Shown in pieces: positions 1 through 8,551 of a stretch of DNA of 33,879 nt (the stretch's first letter is position 1; every line of letters starts with the position of its first letter). Source of the DNA: Gammaproteobacteria bacterium. Its GTDB lineage: Bacteria; Pseudomonadota; Gammaproteobacteria; SZUA-152. The position numbers were made by a program, and so were the translations under genes. The notes below the pieces were generated by a model. The model searched no databases. It was not told the DNA's origin and saw only the letters and a list, made by a program, of their open reading frames with translations. The stretch covers positions 1-33,879 of the forward strand of contig JAKEGK010000064.1 in the NCBI GenBank assembly GCA_022627515.1, read 5' to 3'.

Positions 1-12
1 AGTAGAATTAGT

Positions 13-774
13 CTATTTGGTTTTAGTTAAATCAGCAGGCAACAGGCTGGCGGCGTCGCCGTCAACAAACCATGCAAGTTCACCCAGCGGTTGAATCCTT
101 GCCACGGGATTACCACCGGTTTTATCCACCAATACCTCTTTTAGTTTTTCCGCCTTGGATTTGCCGCTCACCATCACCGCAACATGCCGGGCATGATTAA
201 TCAGCGGATAGGTAAAACTCAAACGCCAGCTTTGCAGTTTTTCGACAAACACAGGCGCTACCAGCCGGGACTGTTCGGCCAAAATTGTTGACCCCGGAAA
301 CAATGACGCCGTATGGCCATCATCGCCCATTCCCAGCAAGATCAGATCAATCACCGGAATATCATGCTCATCAACCGGCAGTTCACGGCGTAATATCTTT
401 TCATAATGCCGCGCGCTATTGTCCAGGTTATCGAGGTCGGTAAGCAACGGAAATATATTGGTAGCGGGTATTACAAGTTTGTCCAGCATCGCCTCGCGCG
501 CCATGCGGAAATTGCTTTGCTCATGATCCAGCGGCACGGCGCGTTCATCGCCAAAATAAAACCGGGTATGTTGCCAGTCAATTTGATTGGCATATTCATT
601 ACTGGCAAGTAACCGGTACAGACCGCGGGGCGTGCTGCCGCCGGCCAGCGCGACATGAAATTTTCCATGGTCCCGGAGCGCGGTTTTTGCCAATTGCCGC
701 CAGTAATCAGCTACACGCTGAAACAGCTCATCCGCACTTTTAGCTATTGATATATCAACCATCGGAAATTCCAT
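13..774 (-). CDS. pgl: 6-phosphogluconolactonase
   Basis: Hydrolyses 6-phosphogluconolactone to 6-phosphogluconate, the second step of the oxidative pentose phosphate (or Entner-Doudoroff) route, in the cytosol. About 253 residues, the usual length of the DevB/SOL-type family. The N-terminal half has the sugar-phosphate-binding segment ALAGGSTPRGLYRLL and the FYFGDERAVP motif. The central LGMGDDGHTASLFPG is the family signature and carries the catalytic-region histidine. It lies about 60 bases downstream of the hybrid kinase gene on the same strand and may be co-transcribed, although the two functions are unrelated. The start is uncertain: I use the ATG at 774. A TTG at 786 and an ATG at 762 are in frame, and none has a clear ribosome binding site. 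No intrinsic terminator is visible before the window edge. Identification is firm. Confidence 0.95.
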   Translation of the reverse strand: MEFPMVDISIAKSADELFQRVADYWRQLAKTALRDHGKFHVALAGGSTPRGLYRLLASNEYANQIDWQHTRFYFGDERAVPLDHEQSNFRMAREAMLDKLVIPATNIFPLLTDLDNLDNSARHYEKILRRELPVDEHDIPVIDLILLGMGDDGHTASLFPGSTILAEQSRLVAPVFVEKLQSWRLSFTYPLINHARHVAVMVSGKSKAEKLKEVLVDKTGGNPVARIQPLGELAWFVDGDAASLLPADLTKTK

Positions 775-836
775 TTTTTCAGCCAAATTTAAGCAGGAGT
801 ATTTTGAGCTGCAGTTTTAGTCAGTCCGTTCTATTA

Positions 837-3224
837 TCATTTAGTTTGTGTAATAACGCCAGTTTGCGCTGCCCGGCGGCGCACACAACTGTTTATAACC
901 GCCTGCAGCAATGTTTTATCGGTAGGCACTGCGAGACAATCCACCGCACCCATCGCCAATCCCTTGCCCGCCTGATCTCTGTCACCCAACAGAACGATTG
1001 AGGCGCCACGCATGTTGGGATGATTCAGAATATAACTGAATAAACGCCAATCCATTTTTTCGGCCAGCGATACATCCAGCACTACGATATCAAAGAATTG
1101 ACTCGCGATAAAATTTTCGCAGGCTTCCGCATCAATCGCTGTTTGGGTTGTAAAACCTTTCAGCTTGAAATAGCGCGCGAATTGCTGAGCAATCACAGGC
1201 ACTTCATTAACGAACAGAATGGAACTGATATAGGTCCTGCGCTCAAAGCGTTGTGAATCCGTTAAATTTATCCGTTGTTGGCGCGCATCGTTTGGCTGAA
1301 CCGCAGCATTGCGCTCAAGATCGCTCTGTGTAATATCCTTCACTTTCACAGGCAGCATTATGGAAAAAGTGGAGCCCTTGCCTTTAACACTGGTAACGGA
1401 CAGGTCTCCGCCCATTAATTGGCAAAAGTTACGGCTGATCGCCAGGCCCAGTCCGGTTCCTCCGTATTCACGGGTGGTGGATGAATCCGCCTGAGTAAAC
1501 GCATTAAAAATTTTCGCCATTTCCTTTTTGGACAGGCCAATGCCGGTATCAGTAACCGAAAAGACGATTTTTTCCCCGTTGTTTTCCGTTATCCGCCTGA
1601 CTTGCAGTTTGATTGATCCGTGCCGGGTAAACTTCGCGGCATTACTCAAGATATTCAGCAAAGTCTGCCGCAGTTTGAGGCTATCGGCAAAAATAACTCC
1701 GCAAGACTCATCGCAATCAATAGTGAAATCGTTGTTGTTTTTGCTGACTACCGGCTGAACGGTTTGTTGAATTTCCCGGATCAACTCCGCGACATTAATT
1801 TCAGAGATGTCCAGTTCAATCTTGCCCGCTTCGATTTTGGTTAAATCAAGAATGTCATTTATCAGCACCAGCAGGTGCTGCGCCGCAGAATGAATTTTTG
1901 TCAAATCACTTGTCAGCATCTCATCTTCGTTGCTTTGCGATTCATCCAGCAGCAACTCCGAGTAGCCTATAATGGCGTTCAACGGCGTGCGCAGTTCATG
2001 ACTCATATTGGCGAGAAACTGGCTCTTGGATTGACTGGCCCGGATTGCTGCATCGCGTGCAATGGCCAGATCCGCCGTTCTTTGTTCCACCAGTTCTTCC
2101 AGGTGGTCACGGCTGAGTTTGAGCTGCACTTCCGCCGCCTCACGCTCCTTGATTTGCGCTTTCAGGTCTTCATTGGTGTGTTGCAACTCGTCATAGAGTT
2201 GCTTGAGTTCGGCGGTCATTTCGTTGAGGCCCGCCGCCAGTTCCCGCACTTCCCTGTTACCCTGCAGCTCAATGGATTTACCAAAGTATTCACTGCCGCG
2301 GCGGATTTTGCCTAAATGCATACCTACCCGGCGCAGGGGATCAAGCGTTGTCTTCTTGATAAAAAACATGGTTATCAACGCCACCAGCAATGTCGCCACA
2401 ACGACAGTCAGCATTAACGCAGTGCGTGTTTTGAGCAGTTGTTTTTCATACTGATTGACATCCCTGATCACGTAAAGCCGGAACGCTTCCCGGCCCGATA
2501 CGGTTAGCGGGGAAAATTGAGCGACAATACTATGCTCGGGAATCGCGCCTTCCGGCCAATGCTTTGATTGAAACGCAATGGAGCTGTCCAGGTACTCAAT
2601 ACGCAAGGGCATGCCGAGTTCCTTTTCGATCAGGGAAACGGTATAGGTAGGATCAGTGACAACTTCCAGGTAACCCAGCAAGCGCAGTCCGCCGATGGGA
2701 ATCAATACATGCATGAAGGGATAGCCTTTGGTCAGGCATAATTCGGAAATTACTTTGTACCGGTCTACACCATTGCGTAAGCGCGCGATCGTGTGCAAAT
2801 TTCCGCAGGCTGCCCCACCCCGAGGGGCAGCGTCTTTTGTGTCATCCACCGCTATAGCCATCAAATCAAGTTGTGCATCATGCACGATCAGGCTGTTCAG
2901 CTTTAATACTCCCGCGGTAACAAAATACTGGTGAAAATGCTGCTGCAGGTAGTTATGCAGGTTTTGCGCGTTGCGGATTTTCAAATCCTCGCGGAACGCC
3001 TGATTATTTTGTATGGTTTGTCCGAGATCGCGCGAATATTTTTCCAGTTCCGCCAGCAGATCGCCCACTCGCAGGCGCATAATCTCCTCGATCGCCACGC
3101 GCTGGTTGTCCAGCGCTACACGGCGATAAGTCACATCGACATAAAGGGCCAGAATTACCCCCAGGATTCCCATAATAGCAATCCCGATGGTCAGACTCAG
3201 CCGCAAAGACAATCGGCCAAACAT
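837..3224 (-). CDS. Membrane hybrid histidine kinase with degenerate receiver domain
   Basis: Sensor kinase of 795 residues. Order: TM helix (about 9-30), extracytoplasmic sensor region (31-265), second TM helix (about 268-290), HAMP (about 291-345), coiled coil (345-400), HisKA with [20 protein letters not shown] (phosphorylated His409), HATPase with N box [11 protein letters not shown] (522-532), G1 DTGIGL (559) and G2 GGTGLGL (588), then a C-terminal receiver-like domain (668-785). The kinase core looks intact. The receiver keeps an aspartate in VVLDVSL (D717). However, its first acidic pair reads NE (673-674) instead of DD/DE, and the conserved lysine is replaced (AVP around 764-767). The ligand is unknown. 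No cognate response regulator is adjacent; pgl follows downstream. No clear Shine-Dalgarno precedes the ATG at 3224. Confidence 0.9.
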   Translation of the reverse strand: MFGRLSLRLSLTIGIAIMGILGVILALYVDVTYRRVALDNQRVAIEEIMRLRVGDLLAELEKYSRDLGQTIQNNQAFREDLKIRNAQNLHNYLQQHFHQYFVTAGVLKLNSLIVHDAQLDLMAIAVDDTKDAAPRGGAACGNLHTIARLRNGVDRYKVISELCLTKGYPFMHVLIPIGGLRLLGYLEVVTDPTYTVSLIEKELGMPLRIEYLDSSIAFQSKHWPEGAIPEHSIVAQFSPLTVSGREAFRLYVIRDVNQYEKQLLKTRTALMLTVVVATLLVALITMFFIKKTTLDPLRRVGMHLGKIRRGSEYFGKSIELQGNREVRELAAGLNEMTAELKQLYDELQHTNEDLKAQIKEREAAEVQLKLSRDHLEELVEQRTADLAIARDAAIRASQSKSQFLANMSHELRTPLNAIIGYSELLLDESQSNEDEMLTSDLTKIHSAAQHLLVLINDILDLTKIEAGKIELDISEINVAELIREIQQTVQPVVSKNNNDFTIDCDESCGVIFADSLKLRQTLLNILSNAAKFTRHGSIKLQVRRITENNGEKIVFSVTDTGIGLSKKEMAKIFNAFTQADSSTTREYGGTGLGLAISRNFCQLMGGDLSVTSVKGKGSTFSIMLPVKVKDITQSDLERNAAVQPNDARQQRINLTDSQRFERRTYISSILFVNEVPVIAQQFARYFKLKGFTTQTAIDAEACENFIASQFFDIVVLDVSLAEKMDWRLFSYILNHPNMRGASIVLLGDRDQAGKGLAMGAVDCLAVPTDKTLLQAVINSCVRRRAAQTGVITQTK

Positions 3225-3906
3225 ATCGTTTTTTCTAAAAGTAATTTACGGACAACCAGCAAGCCGTACACACCATAAGTTTCGACCTCCCGCTGGAAAA
3301 TCTGAAATAAAATCAATCGATTTTGATAAAAGCATTTACGCCGGCGCGCCCACCGGCCCGGCGACAGCCAGTACTAAAACCGCTGACTGGCCTAACATAA
3401 ACCGTCAAACCATTCGTCACAACTGGCAGTTGTAATTGGCGGAAAAATGATCCTTGATTGCAACGTATGAGCTCATGCGGCCCGGATGCACATATTTCGT
3501 TGAATTACTATATAAAACAAGGTGTTGTGACACAAACAACGAAAAAATCCCGGTTTTACCCGAAGCGCCGGGGATAGGCAGCCAAGCGCTGGAATTTAGA
3601 AACGTTCTTGCGTATAGTTGCGCCTCGCCCGGCCTGGTACTGATTTCCGTTTGCTACCCCTGCCGGATTCAGCGGTTTGCTGGATGGACAGTACACAAAC
3701 TTAACATTAAACATGGGTAATGTGGTTTTATCGATCAGCGATTCGATTTTCGGCCAAACTGGTTCCAGATCCGGCCACATGGCCCTGCGCCTTTTAAACC
3801 AGGTGATCTGGAAATTGCGCCAGTAGCTTCCCGTCCGAATCGCCCCGCATGAGTAAACCGAAAAAACAAAATAAACTGGCTGTTCTCTTTGACGAAGGTT
3901 GTTATT
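3225..3906. other. Divergent intergenic region, kinase / helicase
   Basis: About 680 bases between the divergently transcribed hybrid kinase and RhlE-type helicase. It should hold both promoters, but I could not assign convincing -35/-10 pairs. Open frames here have no supporting ribosome binding site or family resemblance. The notable sequence is a perfect odd palindrome at 3419-3433. A 25-codon ATG frame at 3849 overlaps the helicase start in another frame and is probably chance. Confidence 0.5.
3419..3433. repeat. 15-bp palindrome, possible operator
   Basis: ACAACTG-G-CAGTTGT: two perfect 7-base arms around one central base, about 195 bases upstream of the hybrid kinase start and 475 upstream of the helicase start. 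The compact symmetry would suit a dimeric regulator. No second copy was noticed in the window, so the assignment as an operator is only a suggestion. Confidence 0.3.
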
Positions 3907-5208
3907 TTGCCATTTCAAAAATTTGAACTGCACACGCTGTTGTTGAAAGGGATCAACACCTGTGGATTTGAATCCCCTACCGAAATCCAGGAAAAAGCGC
4001 TCCCGTTGGCGCTGCAAGGCCAGGATATCATCGCGACGGCGCAAACCGGCACGGGGAAAACGGCTGCTTTTGTCATACCGGCACTCCAACAGTTAGCCAA
4101 AACCTGGACGGTGCAACGCAACACCGGCATAACACAGACATTGGTGCTTACACCCACCCGCGAACTGGCCAATCAGGTTACTGAAAACATTCGCCAGCTC
4201 GGCCGCTTCATGCGCATTCGCTATGCCAATATTGTGGGAGGTGTGCCGTATCCGCCGCAAATCCGCTTATTAAGCCAGGCATTGGATATTATTATCGCCA
4301 CACCTGGAAGACTGATAGACCACCTCAATAACGGCCGGGTTGACCTGTCACAGATCAAAATTTTTGTACTGGACGAGGCCGACCGCATGCTGGACATGGG
4401 ATTTGTAAATGACGTGAAAACCATCGCCCAGCAACTGCCTGAACAACGCCAAACGCTGTTGTTTTCCGCCACCTTTGAAAAAGAGGTGCAGGACATTGCG
4501 CAACAGTTATTGACCAATCCGGTGAAAATCGAACTAACCCACGCCTTTAAAAAACATGAAGCAATCAAGCAGCATATATTGCAGGCGGACGACTATAGCC
4601 ATAAACACGCATTACTGCGCCATATCCTGAAGGACCGTGAGTTGCAGCAAGCGGTGGTTTTCACATCCACCAAGCGCAGCGCGGAAAAACTGGCTGATCA
4701 GCTGAACGAACGCGGCTTCAAGAGCGCCGTGTTGCATGGCGACATGAAACAAACCGCAAGAAAACGCACGATCGACATTATGAAGCGTAATCACGCGCAG
4801 GTACTGGTTGCCACGGATGTCGCGGCGCGCGGCCTGGATATCAAAACCATTACCCATGTCGTGAATTTTGATCTGCCGCAGGTTGCCGAAGATTATATCC
4901 ATCGCATCGGACGCACAGGCCGTGCCGGCATGAATGGCATTGCGTTTTCCCTGGTGGGACCCAGTGATTGGGCTTACCTGTATGAAATAGAAAAATTTAC
5001 CGGCAATAAAATCTCCCAGACCGTCATTGAAGGACTGGAGCCGCGGCTGGCTAAACCCGGTTTGCCTTTAAAACGGCCGCACTCTGCGGCGCAAAAACGC
5101 CAGCCGGTAAAAAAACACAAACGCAACATGGATAAACCACCCCGCCCAAAAACGGGCCGTCAGGCGGAATTGAAAAAAGCCGCGTCCCAGGAACATTCCG
5201 AAAATTAA
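3907..5208 (+). CDS. rhlE: RhlE-like DEAD-box RNA helicase
   Basis: ATP-dependent RNA helicase of about 433 residues, probably acting in ribosome assembly, RNA decay or cold adaptation as other RhlE-type proteins do. The motifs run in order: aromatic/Q motif (F6, GFESPTEIQ at 20-28), Walker A AQTGTGKT (45-52), PTRELA (83-88), TPGR (132-135), DEAD (156-159), SAT (188-190), then the second RecA domain with LHGDMKQTAR, DVAARGLDI and HRIGRTGRAG (332-341). The last 45 residues are a Lys/Arg-rich tail, typical of RhlE and a likely RNA-contact region. I place the start at the TTG at 3907. It gives MPFQKFEL, matching RhlE N-termini, and a GAAGG lies 8 bases upstream. The gene is convergent with the Sel1 gene, with 52 bases between them. 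Whether this is RhlE strictly or a close paralogue is not resolved. Confidence 0.9.
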   Translation: MPFQKFELHTLLLKGINTCGFESPTEIQEKALPLALQGQDIIATAQTGTGKTAAFVIPALQQLAKTWTVQRNTGITQTLVLTPTRELANQVTENIRQLGRFMRIRYANIVGGVPYPPQIRLLSQALDIIIATPGRLIDHLNNGRVDLSQIKIFVLDEADRMLDMGFVNDVKTIAQQLPEQRQTLLFSATFEKEVQDIAQQLLTNPVKIELTHAFKKHEAIKQHILQADDYSHKHALLRHILKDRELQQAVVFTSTKRSAEKLADQLNERGFKSAVLHGDMKQTARKRTIDIMKRNHAQVLVATDVAARGLDIKTITHVVNFDLPQVAEDYIHRIGRTGRAGMNGIAFSLVGPSDWAYLYEIEKFTGNKISQTVIEGLEPRLAKPGLPLKRPHSAAQKRQPVKKHKRNMDKPPRPKTGRQAELKKAASQEHSEN

Positions 5209-5260
5209 AATTGATTACCGCGTTAACGCGTTCATTGAAAATGTTGCAGTGTGAATGATT

Positions 5261-6007
5261 TTAATTGCCGCCATGACCCGGCGGCAAACGTTCTGTGGCA
5301 GGTGCGGATTGTGTGGCGGCCGCGGAAGGCTCTGTACGGATACCCTGATGACCGCCCGGAATCCGTGGATGGCTGCTTCCGGACTGTTGGCTGACCTGAA
5401 CCTGGAATGGCGCGACATACCGGCTGAAATAATCTCTCGTCAGGCGCTGGGCATTTTGCAGAAGTTCATCAGACATATCTTTTTTAAGCAGGTTGCGGTT
5501 TTCCAGCGCGGCAGTAAGCCCTTGTGATGCCGCCAGGCTAAACCAGACATAGGCCAGCACAATATCCTGATTGATACCTTCTCCATTGGCGTAGCAAACG
5601 CCAAGATTGGCCTGGGCTAAAGGATCTCCGCCTTGCGCGCCTTTCTGATACCACTGCACCGCCAATTGCGGATTTTTCTCCACCCCTTCCCCGGCGTCAT
5701 ACATATGCCCCAGGTAGTATTGGGCACTGGCCAAACCCTGGTCCGCCGCCTTACGAAACCATACCGCTGCCAGCTTCGGGTTCTGCATAACACCTTTACC
5801 CTGGCGGTACAAAATCGCCAGATTGTGTTGCGCTTCCGCGTCGCCTTCCACAGCGAGCGTTTTAAAAATCTGATACGCCGTCATATAGTCCTGATTTTCC
5901 ACCGCGGCGATTGCGGCGTCCACGTTACGCTCTTGCGCAAAAATAGCAGACGCCCCTGCTGATGCAGTTATAGTAATACAAATAAACAATAGATTTTTCG
6001 CCGTCAT
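5261..6007 (-). CDS. Exported Sel1-repeat (TPR-like) protein
   Basis: A 248-residue protein with a signal peptide (TAKNLLFICITITASAG up to AIFAQ). It has at least three Sel1-type repeats of about 36 residues, recognised by AQHNLAILYRQGKGV, AQYYLGHMYDAGEGV and AQANLGVCYANGEGI, each followed by a W/A-rich helix such as AAVWFRKAADQG. Sel1 repeats form alpha solenoids that bind other proteins, so a periplasmic scaffold role is likely; the partner is unknown. The C-terminal 50 residues are Ser/Gln/Pro-rich and look disordered. The start is the ATG at 6007, with AGGA 7 bases upstream; an in-frame TTG at 6022 lacks support. It is a single gene, convergent with the helicase. Confidence 0.85.
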   Translation of the reverse strand: MTAKNLLFICITITASAGASAIFAQERNVDAAIAAVENQDYMTAYQIFKTLAVEGDAEAQHNLAILYRQGKGVMQNPKLAAVWFRKAADQGLASAQYYLGHMYDAGEGVEKNPQLAVQWYQKGAQGGDPLAQANLGVCYANGEGINQDIVLAYVWFSLAASQGLTAALENRNLLKKDMSDELLQNAQRLTRDYFSRYVAPFQVQVSQQSGSSHPRIPGGHQGIRTEPSAAATQSAPATERLPPGHGGN

Positions 6008-6048
6008 TCTTGTTTCCTGCAAGCCATTGAAAATAATTGGTGTGACCC

Positions 6049-6264
6049 GAATGGCACTTACTCAATTCGCCCGGCATACAAATATTCTCAAAACCGGGTA
6101 CTGCATCAAGCAACAGCTGCCAGGCGCAATGAAAAAATCGTTGGCGGCAGGGATGCCGCCATCGAGCTACAAGGACGTATTTACAGCGTATTTTTCATCG
6201 CGCCTGGCAGCTGCTGCTGGTAACCAAGATTTAACTTGTTTGATTTCTCAAGTAAGCGCCATTC
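6049..6264. mobile_element. 216-bp MITE-like element with target duplication
   Basis: A non-coding element bounded by 14-base terminal inverted repeats with 13 matches: GAATGGCACTTACT at 6049-6062 and the complement of GAATGGCGCTTACT at 6251-6264. It is flanked exactly by an 11-base direct repeat with 10 matches: TGGTGTGACCC at 6038-6048 and TGGTGTGATCC at 6265-6275. That is the expected footprint of a target-site duplication. Inside are longer inverted arms at 6109-6136 and 6191-6218 (26 of 28 bases match) and a central hairpin GGCGGCA/TGCCGCC (6143-6149, 6154-6160). No transposase is encoded. The 11-base duplication would suit mobilisation by an IS4-family-like transposase, which is an inference. 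The core also resembles, from memory, a dispersed intergenic repeat of other Gammaproteobacteria. Confidence 0.7.
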
Positions 6265-6275
6265 TGGTGTGATCC

Positions 6276-6594
6276 CTGTCAAAAAAATGTAAATAATATC
6301 TGAAGCTGCTGTAAAATTTCCGCAGAAGCTTCCGTTAATCCTATTAATAATCGATAATAGGTTTTGTTTACTGTTGTTAACCAAACGCAAGGCATCCTCC
6401 GCCTGCGCCGGCTGATAGTTCCACAGACTGGCTGGCTGTCCGGAAGTCTGCAATACTTTATGTTTTACACGATAGCATAGAAGCTACCATTATCAGATTA
6501 TTGTTATTGCAATTTAGTTCAGGCTTAATCCGGCCCTGTTACACCGAGAAATCCTCTTTGCAACCTGAATACTAATTAGTAACCAGTAGCGCTT
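6276..6594. other. Intergenic region upstream of the SHOCT gene
   Basis: About 320 bases between the right end of the 216-bp element and the SHOCT membrane gene. It is AT-rich and presumably carries that gene's promoter, but no convincing promoter hexamers, open frame or repeat was identified. Confidence 0.4.
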
Positions 6595-7314
6595 ATGAAT
6601 AAACAGACATCCAATGAGCAAATAGTCTTACATTCCAACGAGTTCGAAGACAAAATTGAGAAAATCGAACTCAACCAGCTTACCCTGGAATTACTGCAAA
6701 ACGCCAAATGGAAAGAACAGCAAAAACTATTTCGCATTTTTGATAAAAAATTCCTCAATATTAACGCGAAAAACGCCAATAAAACCAGAACCTACAACAT
6801 ACACCTATCCCTGCTCGACGCAAATCCTGTCCGGAAACATTCCTTCAAGATTCGTTACCTTCTGATTGCATGTATATTGTTTGGGCTGGCCGGATTAACC
6901 TATCGTTTAATACAACTTGGCATCGCCGGGCTCAACAGTCTATACATGTATGCGTTGCCTATATTATTTATCACCGCTGGCGCCATAATGATTGTTTACG
7001 CCGTCAAGCAATACAAACATGTCCTGATCTTTTATTCCAACTATGGCCGGGTTCCTCTGGCCAGTCTGCTATACAATAATCCGGCAAAGAAAAGCTTTAA
7101 ACAGTTCGCCGGGCAACTTGTCAATTGTATACATGCCGTCAAATCGGGAAACCGTTTCAGCGAGCAGCAGGCCCTCGCCGCTGAACTCAGCGAACTCCGC
7201 CGCTTGAGGGATGAAGGTGTGTTTTCAGACACCGTTTATGAACAGGCAAAAAACAATATATTGACTTATCATTCCCGGCCGGCCGGCCGGAATTCAAATC
7301 GTGCCCTTCACTAA
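6595..7314 (+). CDS. SHOCT-domain membrane protein
   Basis: A 239-residue protein of unknown specific function. Residues 1-85 are charged and cytosolic-looking. Two membrane helices follow (about 88-108, YLLIACILFGLAGLTYRLI; and 114-136, ending IMIVYAV). A soluble segment comes next, then a C-terminal SHOCT-like helix pair (about 194-224) with LSELRRLRDEGVFSDTVYEQ. SHOCT is a short oligomerisation-type domain common at the C-termini of membrane proteins. The gene stands alone and is convergent with the next gene, 47 bases away. No strong ribosome binding site precedes the ATG. Near its 3' end the DNA has a 16-base run of alternating CCGG (7275-7290) within the Arg-Pro-Ala-Gly-Arg codons. Confidence 0.65.
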   Translation: MNKQTSNEQIVLHSNEFEDKIEKIELNQLTLELLQNAKWKEQQKLFRIFDKKFLNINAKNANKTRTYNIHLSLLDANPVRKHSFKIRYLLIACILFGLAGLTYRLIQLGIAGLNSLYMYALPILFITAGAIMIVYAVKQYKHVLIFYSNYGRVPLASLLYNNPAKKSFKQFAGQLVNCIHAVKSGNRFSEQQALAAELSELRRLRDEGVFSDTVYEQAKNNILTYHSRPAGRNSNRALH

Positions 7315-7361
7315 CCGGCCTGCTCACGCCTCACGTGCCAAACGATTGCCGGCCGGCGTAG

Positions 7362-8111
7362 TCACTCCAGCTTAATGATAAAGCGCTGATAGGCTTGATT
7401 ATCCCGTTCGCGTTCAACTGACTCAGTTAATTTTTTAGACTTCCTGGGCCGGAATATGGACAGAGGAGACTTCTTGGGATTCTGGCGGACTGGCAGATTT
7501 TCCGGGATTGCAATACTGAGATTGTCATAACGGATAAAATCCTCGGCCCGCTGTTGTACTGTGCCAGGCCGGTGGTGACTATCTTTTAACTTCTGCAGCG
7601 CCTGCTTTTTCTTTTCCAACAGGCGTTGTTGGCGCGCTTTGATTCCGCCGCCTGCCGCTTTTTTCTGCTGTTGATGAATTTTATATTGCTCTGCAGTCCA
7701 TAATTCCAGCGCTTCGACATATTTTTCTTTCAGTAATTTCAATTTTTGCTGCGATATGGATGGTTTCAGTCTGAGTTCATGCAGGGAAAACTGAATAATT
7801 CTCCCGGACAGATTGGGCTTGGTAAATACGTAATACCGGTTGGCCGCGATTTTCTCCCGTAAAAACTGGTAAATGCTTTGCGGCCGGCCGTAGTGAAACG
7901 AAACAGTTGGTGTTTTCCAGCGGCGTGAATTTTTATCAAACTTGGTCGATATGACATTACCCTGTGATATTGATATGCCATCGATGTTGTCACGCAATAA
8001 ACGCAGAGGTTCTGACTGGGTGCGTTTGAACGTTCCATCAGATTCCTCCACGAAAACGGAAATATAGTGCAGATTGTTTTCGTCAGAATAAACCGGGATA
8101 TGTGCGGGCAT
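7362..8111 (-). CDS. Hypothetical protein with basic C-terminal region
   Basis: Unrecognised protein of about 249 residues. The first 120 residues look like a folded alpha/beta domain (HIPVYSDENNLHYISVFVEE, then TVSFHYGRPQSIYQFLREK). The middle (about 120-185) is Lys/Gln-rich helical sequence with QQQKKAAGGGIKARQQRLLE. The C-terminus is strongly basic (FRPRKSKKL), so nucleic-acid or membrane-surface contact is possible but unproven. I place the start at the ATG at 8111 because GGAG lies 6 bases upstream; the frame is open further to a GTG at 8213. It begins 14 bases after the stop of the cysteine-rich frame at 8126-8551, so the two could form one transcript. No membrane segments or signal peptide. 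Confidence 0.6.
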   Translation of the reverse strand: MPAHIPVYSDENNLHYISVFVEESDGTFKRTQSEPLRLLRDNIDGISISQGNVISTKFDKNSRRWKTPTVSFHYGRPQSIYQFLREKIAANRYYVFTKPNLSGRIIQFSLHELRLKPSISQQKLKLLKEKYVEALELWTAEQYKIHQQQKKAAGGGIKARQQRLLEKKKQALQKLKDSHHRPGTVQQRAEDFIRYDNLSIAIPENLPVRQNPKKSPLSIFRPRKSKKLTESVERERDNQAYQRFIIKLE

Positions 8112-8125
8112 ATCAGACTCCGATT

Positions 8126-8551
8126 TTAATGGCTGCGGCGCAGGTGCAATTCTCCACGTCTTGATATGAGAATACGCCTTGATACAGGTTGTGGTGCGAG
8201 TTCCGTACACCACGGCGTTGTGTTCTTCAATTGAAGCCGGAATTTGTGAACAGTTCCGGCGAAGGAAAATTGCCGTTGCAAATAGCAGGAATCCGATTTT
8301 GCTCGCACAGCAGAAACAAGACTTATACTAAATGCAACGGCATTCCCCACCATTGTTATTATTGTTTTGGTGACCCCGAACAGTAGCAAGTTTAAATTCG
8401 TGAGCGCTGCCTTCATTGATAAAGCGCAATTGCAGGAACCGCAATCACAGCAATCATTGTAAAATTTTTTGTTATAGAGCGTTTTGCTGGAGAACTTATT
8501 GTTGCAACACTCTGTGACGATTATTGTGTTACTTGATTGCCTGCACATCAT
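8126..8551 (-). CDS. Possible small cysteine-rich membrane protein
   Basis: A 141-codon frame that I do not recognise. For it: AAGGAG sits 5 bases before the first of two tandem ATG codons, about as good as ribosome binding sites get in this window, and the stop falls just before the start of the following gene on the same strand. The predicted N-terminus is Cys-rich (CC at 15-16, then CCDCGSCNC around 34-42). One hydrophobic stretch follows (LLLFGVTKTIITMVGNAVAF) and then a basic tail. Against it: it uses several codons that are rare in its neighbours (ATA, AGG, AGA), and the tail looks random. It could be a recently acquired gene, or a genuine start followed by a frameshift. Confidence 0.35.
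   Translation of the reverse strand: MMCRQSSNTIIVTECCNNKFSSKTLYNKKFYNDCCDCGSCNCALSMKAALTNLNLLLFGVTKTIITMVGNAVAFSISLVSAVRAKSDSCYLQRQFSFAGTVHKFRLQLKNTTPWCTELAPQPVSRRILISRRGELHLRRSH

Noticed and set aside
3556-4089. 177-codon minus-strand frame across the helicase start
   Set aside because: It overlaps the well-supported helicase on the opposite strand, and its composition (Arg/Gln-rich, no family pattern) is that of a shadow frame.
6027-6272. 81-codon open frame through the 216-bp element
   Set aside because: It is a translation of the inverted-repeat element, with the same peptide words appearing from both strands; no ribosome binding site.
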